A stretch of 26,489 bases of DNA from CAZKUB01 sp964592335 (GCA_964592335.1 CAZQEU010000018.1:1-26489); one strand, 5' to 3'. Counted from the stretch's first letter, positions 7,711 to 15,949 are shown. Translations and numbers: made by a program. The notes: generated by a model from the sequence alone, not told the origin.

Positions 7711-7941
7711 GTGTGTCTTGCAATCCCTGGTAAAATAATTGAAATTTCTTCTGATAAAAAACATGCAATGGTTGATTATGGAGATGGAACAAAAAGACAA
7801 GCAAATATCTCCTTAGTAAAGGTAAAAAAAGGCGACTATGTTCTTGTTCATGCAGGTTTTGCAATAGAGATTCTTGATGAATCTGAAGCAAAAAAAACAC
7901 TCGAGCTTTTCAAAGAAATGCTTTCAGTGGAGGAAAACTAG
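7711..7941 (+). CDS. hypC: Hydrogenase maturation chaperone HypC
   Basis: A 76-residue HypC/HupF chaperone. The GTG start gives MCLAIPGKIIEI, so the essential Cys2 is exposed once the first Met is removed. HypC holds the iron that becomes the Fe(CN)2CO centre and forms a complex with HypD. It then delivers the iron to the hydrogenase large subunit. The rest follows the family (VDYGDGTKRQANISLV, VLVHAGFAI). It directly abuts hypD: the stop is at 7939-7941 and hypD begins at the next base. GGAGG at 7929-7933 inside hypC serves hypD. Confidence 0.96.
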   Translation: MCLAIPGKIIEISSDKKHAMVDYGDGTKRQANISLVKVKKGDYVLVHAGFAIEILDESEAKKTLELFKEMLSVEEN

Positions 7942-9024
7942 TTGTTTTCTCTAAATGACAAAAAGCTTGCTGAAGAAATCGTTTCAAAAATAAAAAAAGA
8001 AAAAGTAAATCTTAGGTTCATGCATGTATGTGGTACTCACCAGGATACTCTTGTAAAACATGGTCTTGATTCTCTTCTTAAAAGTTGTGGTATTACAATT
8101 GGGCAAGGCCCAGGTTGTCCGGTATGTGTTACTATTCCTCGTGAAATCGAAGAAATGCTTGTTCTTGCAAAAACCGGCAAGATCGTAACAAGCTTTGGAG
8201 ATATGATGAAAGTTCCAGGGGAAAATGATTCCTTGAGAAGTATTAAAGCAGAAGGCTGTGATGTTAGAACTGTTTATGGAATTGAAGACTCTGTAAAAAT
8301 CGCAGAAGAAAACCCCGATAAAGAAATAGTTTTCATGGCTGTTGGATTTGAAACAACAGCTCCATCTACTGCTGCTGTGATAAAAAATAATCCACCTGAT
8401 AATTTTTCAATTCTATGCTGCCATAGAACAATGCCTTATGCATTAAAAGCAGTACTTGACATGGGTGAGATAAAAATAGATGGTCTTATTGAGCCAGGTC
8501 ATGTTTCAACAATTATTGGCTCAAAACCGTACGAGTTTTTATCAGAAGACTATGACATGCCGCAGGTTGTAGCAGGTTTTGAACCAATTGATGTGTTAAT
8601 GGCATGCTGGATGCTTGTAAAACAAATAAAAGAAAATACTGCAAAAGTAGAGAATGAATATAAAAGAGCAGTGCATACAGAGGGAAATAAGATAGCGCAA
8701 AAAATTCTAGATGATGTTTTTGAGTCATGTGATCTGAAATGGCGAGGTTTTCCCGTAATTAAAAAATCTGGTCTAAACTTAAAGAAAAAATATCAAAAAT
8801 ATAATGCTAGAATAAAATTTGAAAAAGAACTGCAAGTTTTAAAAAACAAAGAGTTTAAAGAACCAATAGGATGTCTCTGTGGTGAAGTTTTACGGGGCTT
8901 AGTAAACCCTTCCGATTGTCCTCTTTTTGCAAAGAAATGCACTCCAGACAATCCTGTGGGGCCCTGTATGGTAAGTGCTGAAGGGAGCTGCAGTATAGAA
9001 TATCGTTACGCCAATAAACGATAA
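7942..9024 (+). CDS. hypD: Hydrogenase maturation protein HypD
   Basis: A 360-residue HypD, the Fe-S scaffold on which the Fe(CN)2CO group is assembled with HypC and HypE. Motifs in order: MHVCGTHQDTLVKHG (archaeal form of the iron-binding Cys motif), GPGCPVCVT, AVGFETTAPSTAA, GHVSTIIG. The C-terminal cluster region is CLCGEVLRG...CPLFAKKC...CMVSAEGSC, with the Cys residues for the [4Fe-4S] cluster and redox pair. The start is TTG, chosen because GGAGG lies eight bases upstream and no better start precedes the conserved region. It is translated together with hypC. Confidence 0.96.
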   Translation: MFSLNDKKLAEEIVSKIKKEKVNLRFMHVCGTHQDTLVKHGLDSLLKSCGITIGQGPGCPVCVTIPREIEEMLVLAKTGKIVTSFGDMMKVPGENDSLRSIKAEGCDVRTVYGIEDSVKIAEENPDKEIVFMAVGFETTAPSTAAVIKNNPPDNFSILCCHRTMPYALKAVLDMGEIKIDGLIEPGHVSTIIGSKPYEFLSEDYDMPQVVAGFEPIDVLMACWMLVKQIKENTAKVENEYKRAVHTEGNKIAQKILDDVFESCDLKWRGFPVIKKSGLNLKKKYQKYNARIKFEKELQVLKNKEFKEPIGCLCGEVLRGLVNPSDCPLFAKKCTPDNPVGPCMVSAEGSCSIEYRYANKR

Positions 9025-9086
9025 AAAATTAACAAACTTATTATATCCATCAACTCATTGATATTTTGCACATAGATGGAGAGAAT

Positions 9087-9647
9087 ATGCCAAGGGATTT
9101 AAAAAGAAAAAAAGAACTTGACCGTGTTCGTAACGAGTGGCGTAAAAAGCACCGTATTTTAAATGGTAAAGTAATTCTTTGGCCAGACAAGCCTCCTGAG
9201 CATGTAAACGCTCGTGCAAGCAAGACATATAACTGGTTTTGGAAAAATATTCTTCTTGATTTAAATCAGCAGGACATACCCGCGATTATATCAAATATAA
9301 AAGAGCAAATAAGCTCTGAGGAAGATTCTAAAAAGATTCGTATGTATCGTACAATGATTGGTATGGCTGAAGATGCATACAAGCTAAAAAATCTGGATGA
9401 CATAATGGATTTTGACCCAGAATTAATGTATGAAAACAAACCTGTTTATAATGCAGAATCAGGAATTGTTTATAGAAAAGGAAAGATCTTTACTACAGAC
9501 TATTCAGAAGATGAAACAGAGATTTTGTTAAGAGATGTTGAAGGAGTAATAGTAGACAGATTCAGCTCAGGCAACGAAAATGGTAAAACAGTTGAAAAAA
9601 AAAGATTTGACACATACAAAAATTGGGAATATTCTAAGGAGAACTAA
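9087..9647 (+). CDS. Unrecognised 186-residue soluble protein
   Basis: I do not recognise this protein. The start is taken at the ATG giving MPRDLKRKKEL, with GGAG five bases before; an upstream TTG at 9066 would add seven residues. The first 30 residues are strongly basic (RKKELDRVRNEWRKKHRI), followed by an aromatic segment around YNWFWKN. The middle is a helical stretch (NIKEQISSEEDSKK) and the C-terminal part is acidic to mixed (TTDYSEDETEILLRD, then VEGVIVDRF). No signal peptide, membrane helix or Cys motif is present. It follows hypD by 62 bases and is probably on the same message. A nucleic-acid or partner-binding N terminus is only a guess. Confidence 0.7.
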   Translation: MPRDLKRKKELDRVRNEWRKKHRILNGKVILWPDKPPEHVNARASKTYNWFWKNILLDLNQQDIPAIISNIKEQISSEEDSKKIRMYRTMIGMAEDAYKLKNLDDIMDFDPELMYENKPVYNAESGIVYRKGKIFTTDYSEDETEILLRDVEGVIVDRFSSGNENGKTVEKKRFDTYKNWEYSKEN

Positions 9648-9674
9648 TCGTTCGCCAACATATAGTATAATGAG

Positions 9675-9688
9675 GCTCTTTTTCTTTT
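9675..9688. terminator. T-rich tract between convergent genes
   Basis: A pyrimidine tract (CTCTTTTTCTTTT) follows the unknown gene's stop and reaches the stop of the minus-strand membrane gene. It could end plus-strand transcription. No stem is visible. Confidence 0.3.
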
Positions 9689-10472
9689 AATCAAATCTAT
9701 TTCTAAGAGTAAATATTGTAAATGTAGTAATAATTGAGAACACGTAAGCTAGGATAGAACCATAAACAAAACCCATTTTTGGATATAAAAAATGAATCCC
9801 AGTAGCATACACTGCAACACTAGAAAGACCGAATATCATAGATTTAGCCATACCTGATGCAAAATCATATCCATGCTCTTTATAACAAATAATCATAGTA
9901 GATGTAAGAATAGCAGGAAAAACTGAAAAAATACCACTAATAACCGTTCCAACATTTGAAAGATACACAGCAAGTGCAATGATAATTCCTGCAAGAACAC
10001 CTCTGAAAAGAATTTTTAAAGGAGTATAATGAACACGAACTTTCATCTGTGACTGCACTTTTTTAATGCGCTCTAATGTAAAAAATATGAAAAACAAAAG
10101 CAAAACAAAAATCAAAAGTGAAAGATAAATATTTTTAAAATCAAAATAAACAAGACTAAAAGAAAGAATACTCCAAGAAGAAAAAGCGGCAAAGAATGCA
10201 AGATAAACAGATCTTTTTACAAATATTGTGAACATAAAAAGAAAAACAAGATTAATCCCAAGCTCAGCAGGAACTACAGCGGCTGACTCTGAAGCAAAGC
10301 TTAAATCTTTATTTATAGCAATAAAAATAAAAGCAACAACAATAGTAGAAGGCAAAGTACCTAAGATTCCCCCTACCTTTGTACCATATTTTTCAGCAAT
10401 AACCGTGATTAATATGACAACAAGTGCCGAGATTGTGAAAGGAAGAACCGTCTGAAATAGAAAATCCATCAT
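9687..10472 (-). CDS. DUF3147-type integral membrane protein
   Basis: About 261 residues with roughly eight hydrophobic helices. It looks like an internal duplication: GGILGTLPSTIVVAF in the first half and SGIFSVFPAILTSTMI in the second occupy matching places, and each half has about four helices. This matches DUF3147-type membrane proteins of unknown function. The start is uncertain: TTG 10478, ATG 10472 and ATG 10469 are all in frame and no clear ribosome site is seen; I use ATG 10472. It is convergent with the unknown soluble gene and lies downstream of the small zinc-ribbon gene on the same strand. Confidence 0.75.
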   Translation of the reverse strand: MMDFLFQTVLPFTISALVVILITVIAEKYGTKVGGILGTLPSTIVVAFIFIAINKDLSFASESAAVVPAELGINLVFLFMFTIFVKRSVYLAFFAAFSSWSILSFSLVYFDFKNIYLSLLIFVLLLFFIFFTLERIKKVQSQMKVRVHYTPLKILFRGVLAGIIIALAVYLSNVGTVISGIFSVFPAILTSTMIICYKEHGYDFASGMAKSMIFGLSSVAVYATGIHFLYPKMGFVYGSILAYVFSIITTFTIFTLRNRFD

Positions 10473-10547
10473 AGCCAAGCAAAAGCAACAGTTTTTCCTA
10501 TAAAACTTTAATTAAAATAATAAAAAAACAAATAAAAAAATAGATTT

Positions 10548-10682
10548 TTAGATAATTCCTTTTATAGCCGTAACACAGCCTTTGCAGATTTTTTTTGTCT
10601 CACCATTTACCTCAAATTCATGAATATCATCAAGACCATGTTCCTCGCCACATATAGGACACGTATATTTTTCTAATTTAAT
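10548..10682 (-). CDS. Tiny zinc-ribbon protein with apparent ATT start
   Basis: A 44-residue reading frame with two Cys pairs: KYTCPICGEEHGL and KKICKGCVTAIKG. These form a treble-clef or zinc-ribbon-like unit around the middle segment DDIHEFEVNG. No ATG, GTG or TTG exists between the in-frame upstream TAA and the first Cys. The sequence GGGAGGT ends eight bases before an in-frame ATT, which I take as the start. It lies downstream of the two-helix membrane gene and upstream of the DUF3147-type gene on the same strand. The function is unknown. Confidence 0.7.
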   Translation of the reverse strand: MKLEKYTCPICGEEHGLDDIHEFEVNGETKKICKGCVTAIKGII

Positions 10683-10733
10683 TTTTTAATACCTCCCTTA
10701 TAATTCTACCCAAAATATGTAGTTCATGTTTTA

Positions 10734-10979
10734 TTAGGGTTTGTATTCCTTTATTTTTTTACTAGCAATCTTGCTTGTGACATTAAAATACAGGAAAACA
10801 GCCAACATTTCTACTCCAAAAATAAAAAGAAAATAAAAAAAAGTAGAACCGATCTTAAACCAATCACCTATTTTTGTAAAATCAAAACCATAAGATAAAA
10901 TAATAGAGCCAAAAAACGGTATGAACATACCAATTATCACCAGCAATAGTATACCTGCAAGATCCCTATGTTTTCCCAT
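10734..10979 (-). CDS. Small membrane protein with two helices
   Basis: An 81-residue protein with two hydrophobic helices (AGILLLVIIGMFIPFFGSII and FFYFLFIFGVEMLAVFLYF) joined by a short polar loop, and a basic C-terminal tail (KIASKKIKEYK). The short basic N terminus GKHRD suggests it starts inside the cell. No family is recognised. It starts 35 bases after the hypF stop and may be read from the hydrogenase operon message. No strong ribosome site is visible. Confidence 0.6.
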   Translation of the reverse strand: MGKHRDLAGILLLVIIGMFIPFFGSIILSYGFDFTKIGDWFKIGSTFFYFLFIFGVEMLAVFLYFNVTSKIASKKIKEYKP

Positions 10980-11014
10980 AATTAGAAACCCGATAAGATT
11001 TTTTCTATTAAAAA

Positions 11015-13204
11015 CTATTTCATTATTTTATGACCAACCACTGCGTTCTGACCTGTCGAGATACCTCCATCCCCATTTGGAATGCTGTTATGGACTAACA
11101 ACTTGAAGTTGTGTTTTTTAAGTTTTTTTTCAATCATCTCAACAATTGGAAGATTATATGAAACTCCTCCGGAAACACCAATATTTTTAACGTTTTTATC
11201 CTCTGCATTTTCAACTGCGATATCACAAAGACTGTCAACTATTGTTTTTACAAAAGAAAAACTGATATCAGCTTTTTCTTTTTTACTAAAAGGCTTTTTA
11301 ACTTGTTCATCAAGCTGTCTAAATAAATCAACAGTTTTTACAACACCATTTGTTACTTCTGATTCAAAAGTATAATTATTTTTTCCTGAAGCTAAATATC
11401 TTTCAAGTTTCATAGCCGTTTCCCCATCATAAGTACGTCTGCAACAAACATCTAGATAACATGAAAGAGCATCAAGGACTCTCCCCATACTACTGCTGAG
11501 AGGAGAGTTATCCATAAGCTTTGATAAAACTTCAGCTTCCATGTCCTTGAAAAACATTTGTTTACCAAATTTATTAAAAATAGCAAATACGAGCCGTCTT
11601 GGATCAATAGCTGCCTTATCACCTCCAAGCAATGGTATATACTCCAGATGCCCTACTCTTTTATAATCCTCAAAAGTTGAATATAGTACTTCTCCACCCC
11701 AGAAATTACCATCATCACCATAACCCAGACCATCTAATGACAAGACAATAGTTTCATCTAGATTATGCTCAAGCATAAGACTTGCTGCGTGTGCATGATG
11801 ATGTTGAACCTCAAACAAAGGAGCAGAAAACTCTTCAGAGAAATGTTTTGCAACAATTCTTGAATCATAACCAGGATGCATATCCATTGCAACTGCATCA
11901 AGAGATTTTTTTTCAAAAGTAAGATTCATAAGATGTCTGATACTAGAACTTAAGAATTCTAAAACAGAATAATACTTAGAATTTCCGATGTACTGCGTGG
12001 AATATAATTTTTTATCATGTGAAAGCACAGCGGTTATGTTTTCACCTGGTCCAACACTAAGTATGTTTTCTTTGTAAGAAACATCTATTGGATCGGGGAC
12101 ATATCCACGTGATTTACGGATAAAAAAACAGTTGTTTTTCCAGATTTTAATGACAGAGTCATCTATTCTATTTGGGATTTTTCTGTTATGAAGAAGATAA
12201 CAATCAGCATCCAGTAAAAAAGCATCTTTATTTCTTGTAAGCATTGGCTCACCGGGAATATTTGCTGATGTCATCAATAGTGCATCTGATTTAAGATACG
12301 AAAAAAGGATATGATGAATACCTGTGTATGGTAGATATAAACCTATTTTGTTAAGACCTGGTGATGCTTCTTCACATTTCTTTTTTTCAACTAGAACTAT
12401 TGGTCTTTTATTTGAAATTAAAACCTCTTTTTCATAGTCTGTAATATTTCCATATTTTTCTGCAGTTTTAATATCTTTTACCATTACTGCAAAGGATTTC
12501 TGAGGCCTGCTATACCATTCTCTAAACCTACTTATCTGATTTAGATTACAGCATATGTGCATCCCGCCCCATGATTTTATTATACCAATTTTTCCTGAAT
12601 TAATTTTTTTTGCAAAATTAGTTACAGCATTTTTACTGCCAAGATTTTTTTTGTTTTTATCATATAAAAAATATTTTGGACCACATATCGGACAACTAAC
12701 TGTTTGAGCATGATATCTTCTATCCATAGGATTGCTATATTCTTTTTTACAATCAGAACATAACTCAAATTCCTTCATACTTGTTCTTTCACGATCATAA
12801 GGGATATCCTCTATTAGGCTGAATCTTGCACCACAAACTGTACAGTTTGTAAAAGGATATTTGTATCTTCTATTGTTTCTGTCAAAGATTTCTTTTAAGC
12901 AATTTTTACATATTGCTGTGTCATATGGGATTTGGCTGTGTTTATCACCTTTTTTGCTATAAAGAATTTTAAAATCTTTGAATTTTTTATCACATGGTTT
13001 TTTTTCTATATCTGTAATCTTTGCGATAGATGGAAGATTTGTTTTTAGTTTTTGTATAAATTCATCTGTTTTTTTATCTATCACTACTTCAACTACGGAT
13101 CCTTTGTTTAAAACATAGCCTTTTAGACCCAAGTTTTTTGCTATTCGATAAACTGTGGGTCTAAAACCTACTCCTTGTACTATTCCTTTAAAGACAAGTT
13201 TCAT
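11015..13204 (-). CDS. hypF: Carbamoyltransferase HypF
   Basis: A 729-residue HypF, which makes the thiocarbamate on HypE from carbamoyl phosphate and ATP, the source of the cyanide ligands. Domains in order: an acylphosphatase-like domain from residue 1 (GIVQGVGFRPTVYRIA), two zinc fingers at about 105-190 (CKNCLKE, CTVCGARF, CSDCKKEY, CPICGP), a YrdC-like domain to about 380 (GIIKSWGGMHICCNL), and a Kae1-like C-terminal domain with HHHAHA at residues 468-473 and SLDGLGYGDDG after it. The length and all domains are normal. It follows the ferredoxin subunit by two bases, so it is the fifth gene of the hydrogenase operon. No ribosome site is obvious, and coupling from the upstream stop is likely. 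Confidence 0.96.
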   Translation of the reverse strand: MKLVFKGIVQGVGFRPTVYRIAKNLGLKGYVLNKGSVVEVVIDKKTDEFIQKLKTNLPSIAKITDIEKKPCDKKFKDFKILYSKKGDKHSQIPYDTAICKNCLKEIFDRNNRRYKYPFTNCTVCGARFSLIEDIPYDRERTSMKEFELCSDCKKEYSNPMDRRYHAQTVSCPICGPKYFLYDKNKKNLGSKNAVTNFAKKINSGKIGIIKSWGGMHICCNLNQISRFREWYSRPQKSFAVMVKDIKTAEKYGNITDYEKEVLISNKRPIVLVEKKKCEEASPGLNKIGLYLPYTGIHHILFSYLKSDALLMTSANIPGEPMLTRNKDAFLLDADCYLLHNRKIPNRIDDSVIKIWKNNCFFIRKSRGYVPDPIDVSYKENILSVGPGENITAVLSHDKKLYSTQYIGNSKYYSVLEFLSSSIRHLMNLTFEKKSLDAVAMDMHPGYDSRIVAKHFSEEFSAPLFEVQHHHAHAASLMLEHNLDETIVLSLDGLGYGDDGNFWGGEVLYSTFEDYKRVGHLEYIPLLGGDKAAIDPRRLVFAIFNKFGKQMFFKDMEAEVLSKLMDNSPLSSSMGRVLDALSCYLDVCCRRTYDGETAMKLERYLASGKNNYTFESEVTNGVVKTVDLFRQLDEQVKKPFSKKEKADISFSFVKTIVDSLCDIAVENAEDKNVKNIGVSGGVSYNLPIVEMIEKKLKKHNFKLLVHNSIPNGDGGISTGQNAVVGHKIMK

Positions 13205-13206
13205 TT

Positions 13207-13608
13207 TTATTCAACAATAAGGTCTTTAGAATATGGGTCTGCATCTGATAGCAGGAACTCATCGCTCATGCTAATGCATTTTACTGGGCAGACATCATTG
13301 CATTGACTGCAGAAACAACAACGTGCAAGATAAAATTTAACCTTTTTTTCTTTTTCTTTGAATTCTATCGCACCACATGGACATACTCTTATGCAGAGTT
13401 TACATCCTATGCATTTTTCTGTATCATATACTATTTTTCCACGGAATCCTTCAGGAGTTGGGACTGGTGGGTTGATTTTTGCTTTTCCCTCTGCTACATC
13501 AGATAGGTATTTTGTGGTATTGTTTGGTTGATATTTTGCTGGAAACTTGTTTGTCCATGGTTTTTTAAACATTTGTTTGAAAACACTTGTAAGCATTGAA
13601 AAACCCAT
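13207..13608 (-). CDS. mbhN: Group 4 hydrogenase ferredoxin-like subunit (MbhN/EchF type)
   Basis: A 133-residue two-cluster [4Fe-4S] subunit of the NuoI/MbhN kind. The motifs are CIGCKLCIRVCP and CCFCSQCNDVCP, each in the C-x2-C-x2-C-x3-C pattern. The N-terminal part (SMLTSVFKQMFKKPWTNKFP) resembles the amphipathic start of MbhN, NuoI and EchF, which lies along the membrane domain in known complexes. It would bring electrons from ferredoxin towards the small subunit. Its ATG shares one base with the large-subunit stop (TAATG), so translation is coupled. In Mbh the membrane subunit MbhM is encoded between large and ferredoxin subunits, and here it is absent. Confidence 0.92.
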   Translation of the reverse strand: MGFSMLTSVFKQMFKKPWTNKFPAKYQPNNTTKYLSDVAEGKAKINPPVPTPEGFRGKIVYDTEKCIGCKLCIRVCPCGAIEFKEKEKKVKFYLARCCFCSQCNDVCPVKCISMSDEFLLSDADPYSKDLIVE

Positions 13609-14846
13609 TACTTCATCATCCTCCTGGTCTTGATTATGCTTAAATCATGGAGTTGTTCTTTGTTTAGCATATATTTTTTGTTGCTATTGTTGTTTACAAC
13701 TGCAACTCGATTTGTACAGCTCATACATGGATCGGTGCTAGCCGCAACAATTGGTATATCTGCGATTTGATCTCCTTTTAGCATTGGTATCCATGGCAAT
13801 ATATTTGCATACGTAGAGGCACGTACTTTCCAGGTGTAAGGAGTTTCGCTTTTTCCATCGAATTTAACATAATGTATAACTTCGCCTCTTGGTGCCTCAT
13901 CTCTTCCAATTCCTTCTCCCTCGGTTTTTTTAATTCTACTTAGAAGCTTTGGTATCTTTGGCTCAGATACAATATCGCCGGCAGGCATTTGATCTATTGC
14001 TTTTTCTATCAGCTCAACACTTTGTTTGACCTCAAGAAGCCTGACGATAATACGATCGTATACATCACCGTTTATTTCGCCTGTAAGTTTATCAGGAGTA
14101 ATATAATCAACACCGATATCTGAATATGCATTGTATGCTTGATCAGCACGTACATCTTTTTTAACACCACTTGCACGGGCAGTAGGGCCTACTGCACAAA
14201 GTCTTAGTGCATCTTCATATGTTAAAACACCGCATCCCTGGCTTCTCATTTTAACGGTTTTATCCTCTAAAAAGGCATGTGCAAGTTTTTTGTAGGCTTC
14301 TTTTAAAAAACTCATTGTTTCATTTATTTTTGCGTGATGCTCTTTTTTAATATCGCGTCTTACTCCACCTATTGTAAGAATCGCTTTGGTAACACGGTTA
14401 CCTGTTAAATATTCTGTTAAATCAAGTGCTTTTTCTCTTACTTCCCAAGTTAGATACAAAACAGTATCAAATCCTATTTCATGGGCTGCTACTCCTGCCC
14501 ACAAAAGATGTGAGCAGATACGCTCAAGCTCTCCATGAACGACACGTATATAGTCTGCACGCTCAGGTACTTCTATATCACATGCGTTTTCAACAGCACG
14601 GCAAAATGCGAGAGGATGAACGAAACTGCAGATTCCACAGATACGCTCTGCAAGATAAATAATTTGAATTGGGTTTCTTCTCATACCAGTCCATTCTATC
14701 GCACGATGAACATGACCAAGCTCTACATCAACATCAACGATTTTTTCCCCATCTATATCAAACTTGAACATAACCGGTTCTTTGAGTGCTGGATGAATTG
14801 GGCCGATTGGTACTTGATAGGTCGTCTGAGTTATTTTTTTGCTCAT
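13608..14846 (-). CDS. mbhL: [NiFe]-hydrogenase large (catalytic) subunit, group 4 Mbh-like
   Basis: A 412-residue catalytic subunit. Both nickel-binding Cys pairs are present: ERICGICSFVH (Cys70, Cys73) near the N terminus and DPCMSCTNR (Cys374, Cys377) near the C terminus. This is therefore a true hydrogenase and not a Complex I-like or Mbs/Mbx-like relative that has lost them. The opening QVPIGPIHPALKEP and internal GIGRDEAPRGEVIHYV are typical of group 4, and the tail after Arg380 resembles that of Pyrococcus MbhL. These 32 residues could be removed by the HycI protease at 19871-20305, although cleavage is not proven for every group 4 enzyme. Overlaps the 30-kDa-like gene by ATGA. Confidence 0.95.
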   Translation of the reverse strand: MSKKITQTTYQVPIGPIHPALKEPVMFKFDIDGEKIVDVDVELGHVHRAIEWTGMRRNPIQIIYLAERICGICSFVHPLAFCRAVENACDIEVPERADYIRVVHGELERICSHLLWAGVAAHEIGFDTVLYLTWEVREKALDLTEYLTGNRVTKAILTIGGVRRDIKKEHHAKINETMSFLKEAYKKLAHAFLEDKTVKMRSQGCGVLTYEDALRLCAVGPTARASGVKKDVRADQAYNAYSDIGVDYITPDKLTGEINGDVYDRIIVRLLEVKQSVELIEKAIDQMPAGDIVSEPKIPKLLSRIKKTEGEGIGRDEAPRGEVIHYVKFDGKSETPYTWKVRASTYANILPWIPMLKGDQIADIPIVAASTDPCMSCTNRVAVVNNNSNKKYMLNKEQLHDLSIIKTRRMMK

Positions 14847-15418
14847 TTTTTGCCTGCCCCCTCATGAAGATTTTTATAAAGTTTTTCAATTTCTTTTCTT
14901 GTTTGTTCATCTTTACGCCATGGGTAAACATTATCTGGGAAATCCTCAGGTAAAAACAATCGTCTACTATCTGGAATCCCTATAACTTTTATCCCGAGCA
15001 TCTCTTGTTTTTCACGCTCTGTAATAAGTGCCCCTGGAATCCAATCACAGATAGTTTCAATCTCTGGTTTTTGTTTAGGCACTTCAACACCAACGTTAAG
15101 AGAAAGTTCTTGTAAATGATTTCCAAAATAAATTGAAAAGTTGTAGATGAGCTCTATTGTTTTCCCAAGATCATTTCCTGAAGCAACAGCCAGATGAGGA
15201 TAAGTAAGATTGCATAAATGCTTTACAAAGTCTTTGAAAATACTTTTATCGATTTTCATCCAGATATTTACAAATTCTTTCTTCTTTGAACCTGTGGCAC
15301 GGCGTTTTATCTCTGATTTTTTTATCTTGGTTTTAAACTCATCCTTAAAATATTTGACAATTTCTTCGGGGCTAAGCATTTTATCCTCTGATTTTTTCTT
15401 AGTTTTTTTCGCACTCAT
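14843..15418 (-). CDS. mbhK: Group 4 hydrogenase 30-kDa-like subunit (MbhK / NuoC type)
   Basis: A 191-residue subunit of the NuoC/MbhK/EchD kind, which has no cofactor and packs beside the small and large subunits. After a Lys-rich N terminus come the core ISKFGN-like strands (YPHLAVASGNDLGKTIELIY), the segment IETICDWIPGALITEREKQE, and FLPEDFPDNVYPWRKDE, the hallmark ending of NuoC-like proteins. Both ends overlap neighbours as ATGA (small subunit before, large subunit after), which indicates tightly coupled synthesis of equal amounts. Confidence 0.92.
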   Translation of the reverse strand: MSAKKTKKKSEDKMLSPEEIVKYFKDEFKTKIKKSEIKRRATGSKKKEFVNIWMKIDKSIFKDFVKHLCNLTYPHLAVASGNDLGKTIELIYNFSIYFGNHLQELSLNVGVEVPKQKPEIETICDWIPGALITEREKQEMLGIKVIGIPDSRRLFLPEDFPDNVYPWRKDEQTRKEIEKLYKNLHEGAGKK

Positions 15419-15852
15419 TTTTTCGCCTCCAAAGTCTCAAGTTTAGTCCATGCTTTTGCAACCGCATGAATTATGTTTTCTGGTCTTGGTGGACAACCAA
15501 TTACATGTATATCAACAGGTAGTACTTCTTGCAGAGGACCTACAAGATTGTATGACTCATAAAAAACATCACCTGTGTTACCACAGTTTCCAATAGCTAT
15601 TACTGCTTTTGGCTCAGGCATCTGCTCATATATTCTTTTTACTCTATCTGCCTGCTGACGAGTTACAGGACCTGTTACAAGCAAAACATCTGCATGACGA
15701 GGCGTTCCAACAAGTTTTATTCCAAAACGCTCCACATCATACCTTGGACAGAGAGCTGCAATGATCTCTATATCACAGCCGTTACATGAACCACTATTAC
15801 AATGATATACCCATAATGCTTTTTTAAATGACTTTGCCAGTCCTTTTGCCAT
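15415..15852 (-). CDS. mbhJ: [NiFe]-hydrogenase small subunit, group 4 (MbhJ/EchC type)
   Basis: A 145-residue small subunit that carries the single proximal [4Fe-4S] cluster. The ligands are visible as SCNGCDIE (Cys23, Cys26), IAIGNCGNTG (Cys90) and VIGCPPRPE (Cys120). The short length, without the C-terminal multi-cluster domain of soluble uptake hydrogenases, is typical of group 4. It is the first gene of the operon: GGAGG lies ten bases before the ATG, and a TATA-like box lies 63 bases upstream. The order small, 30-kDa, large, ferredoxin matches Mbh genes J-K-L-N with M missing. Confidence 0.94.
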   Translation of the reverse strand: MAKGLAKSFKKALWVYHCNSGSCNGCDIEIIAALCPRYDVERFGIKLVGTPRHADVLLVTGPVTRQQADRVKRIYEQMPEPKAVIAIGNCGNTGDVFYESYNLVGPLQEVLPVDIHVIGCPPRPENIIHAVAKAWTKLETLEAKK

Positions 15853-15914
15853 AAAACATATGCCTCCGCAAACTAATTAGATTAAAGAGTTTCGTTTCAC
15901 GTAATCCAGTATAT

Positions 15915-15922
15915 TATTTAAA
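15915..15922 (-). promoter_or_regulatory. Likely TATA box of the hydrogenase operon
   Basis: The minus strand reads TTTAAATA here, 63 bases before the small-subunit ATG. A start about 25 bases downstream would leave a leader of roughly 35-40 bases holding the GGAGG at 15863-15867. It lies in the 97-base gap after hypE, so the structural genes can be transcribed apart from hypE. Confidence 0.5.
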
Positions 15923-15949
15923 GATTTATGTTATAAAAAATAATATATT

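Noticed and set aside
14426..14867. Two plus-strand frames opposite the hydrogenase large subunit
   Set aside because: Both mirror the conserved ERICGIC region and are not independent genes.
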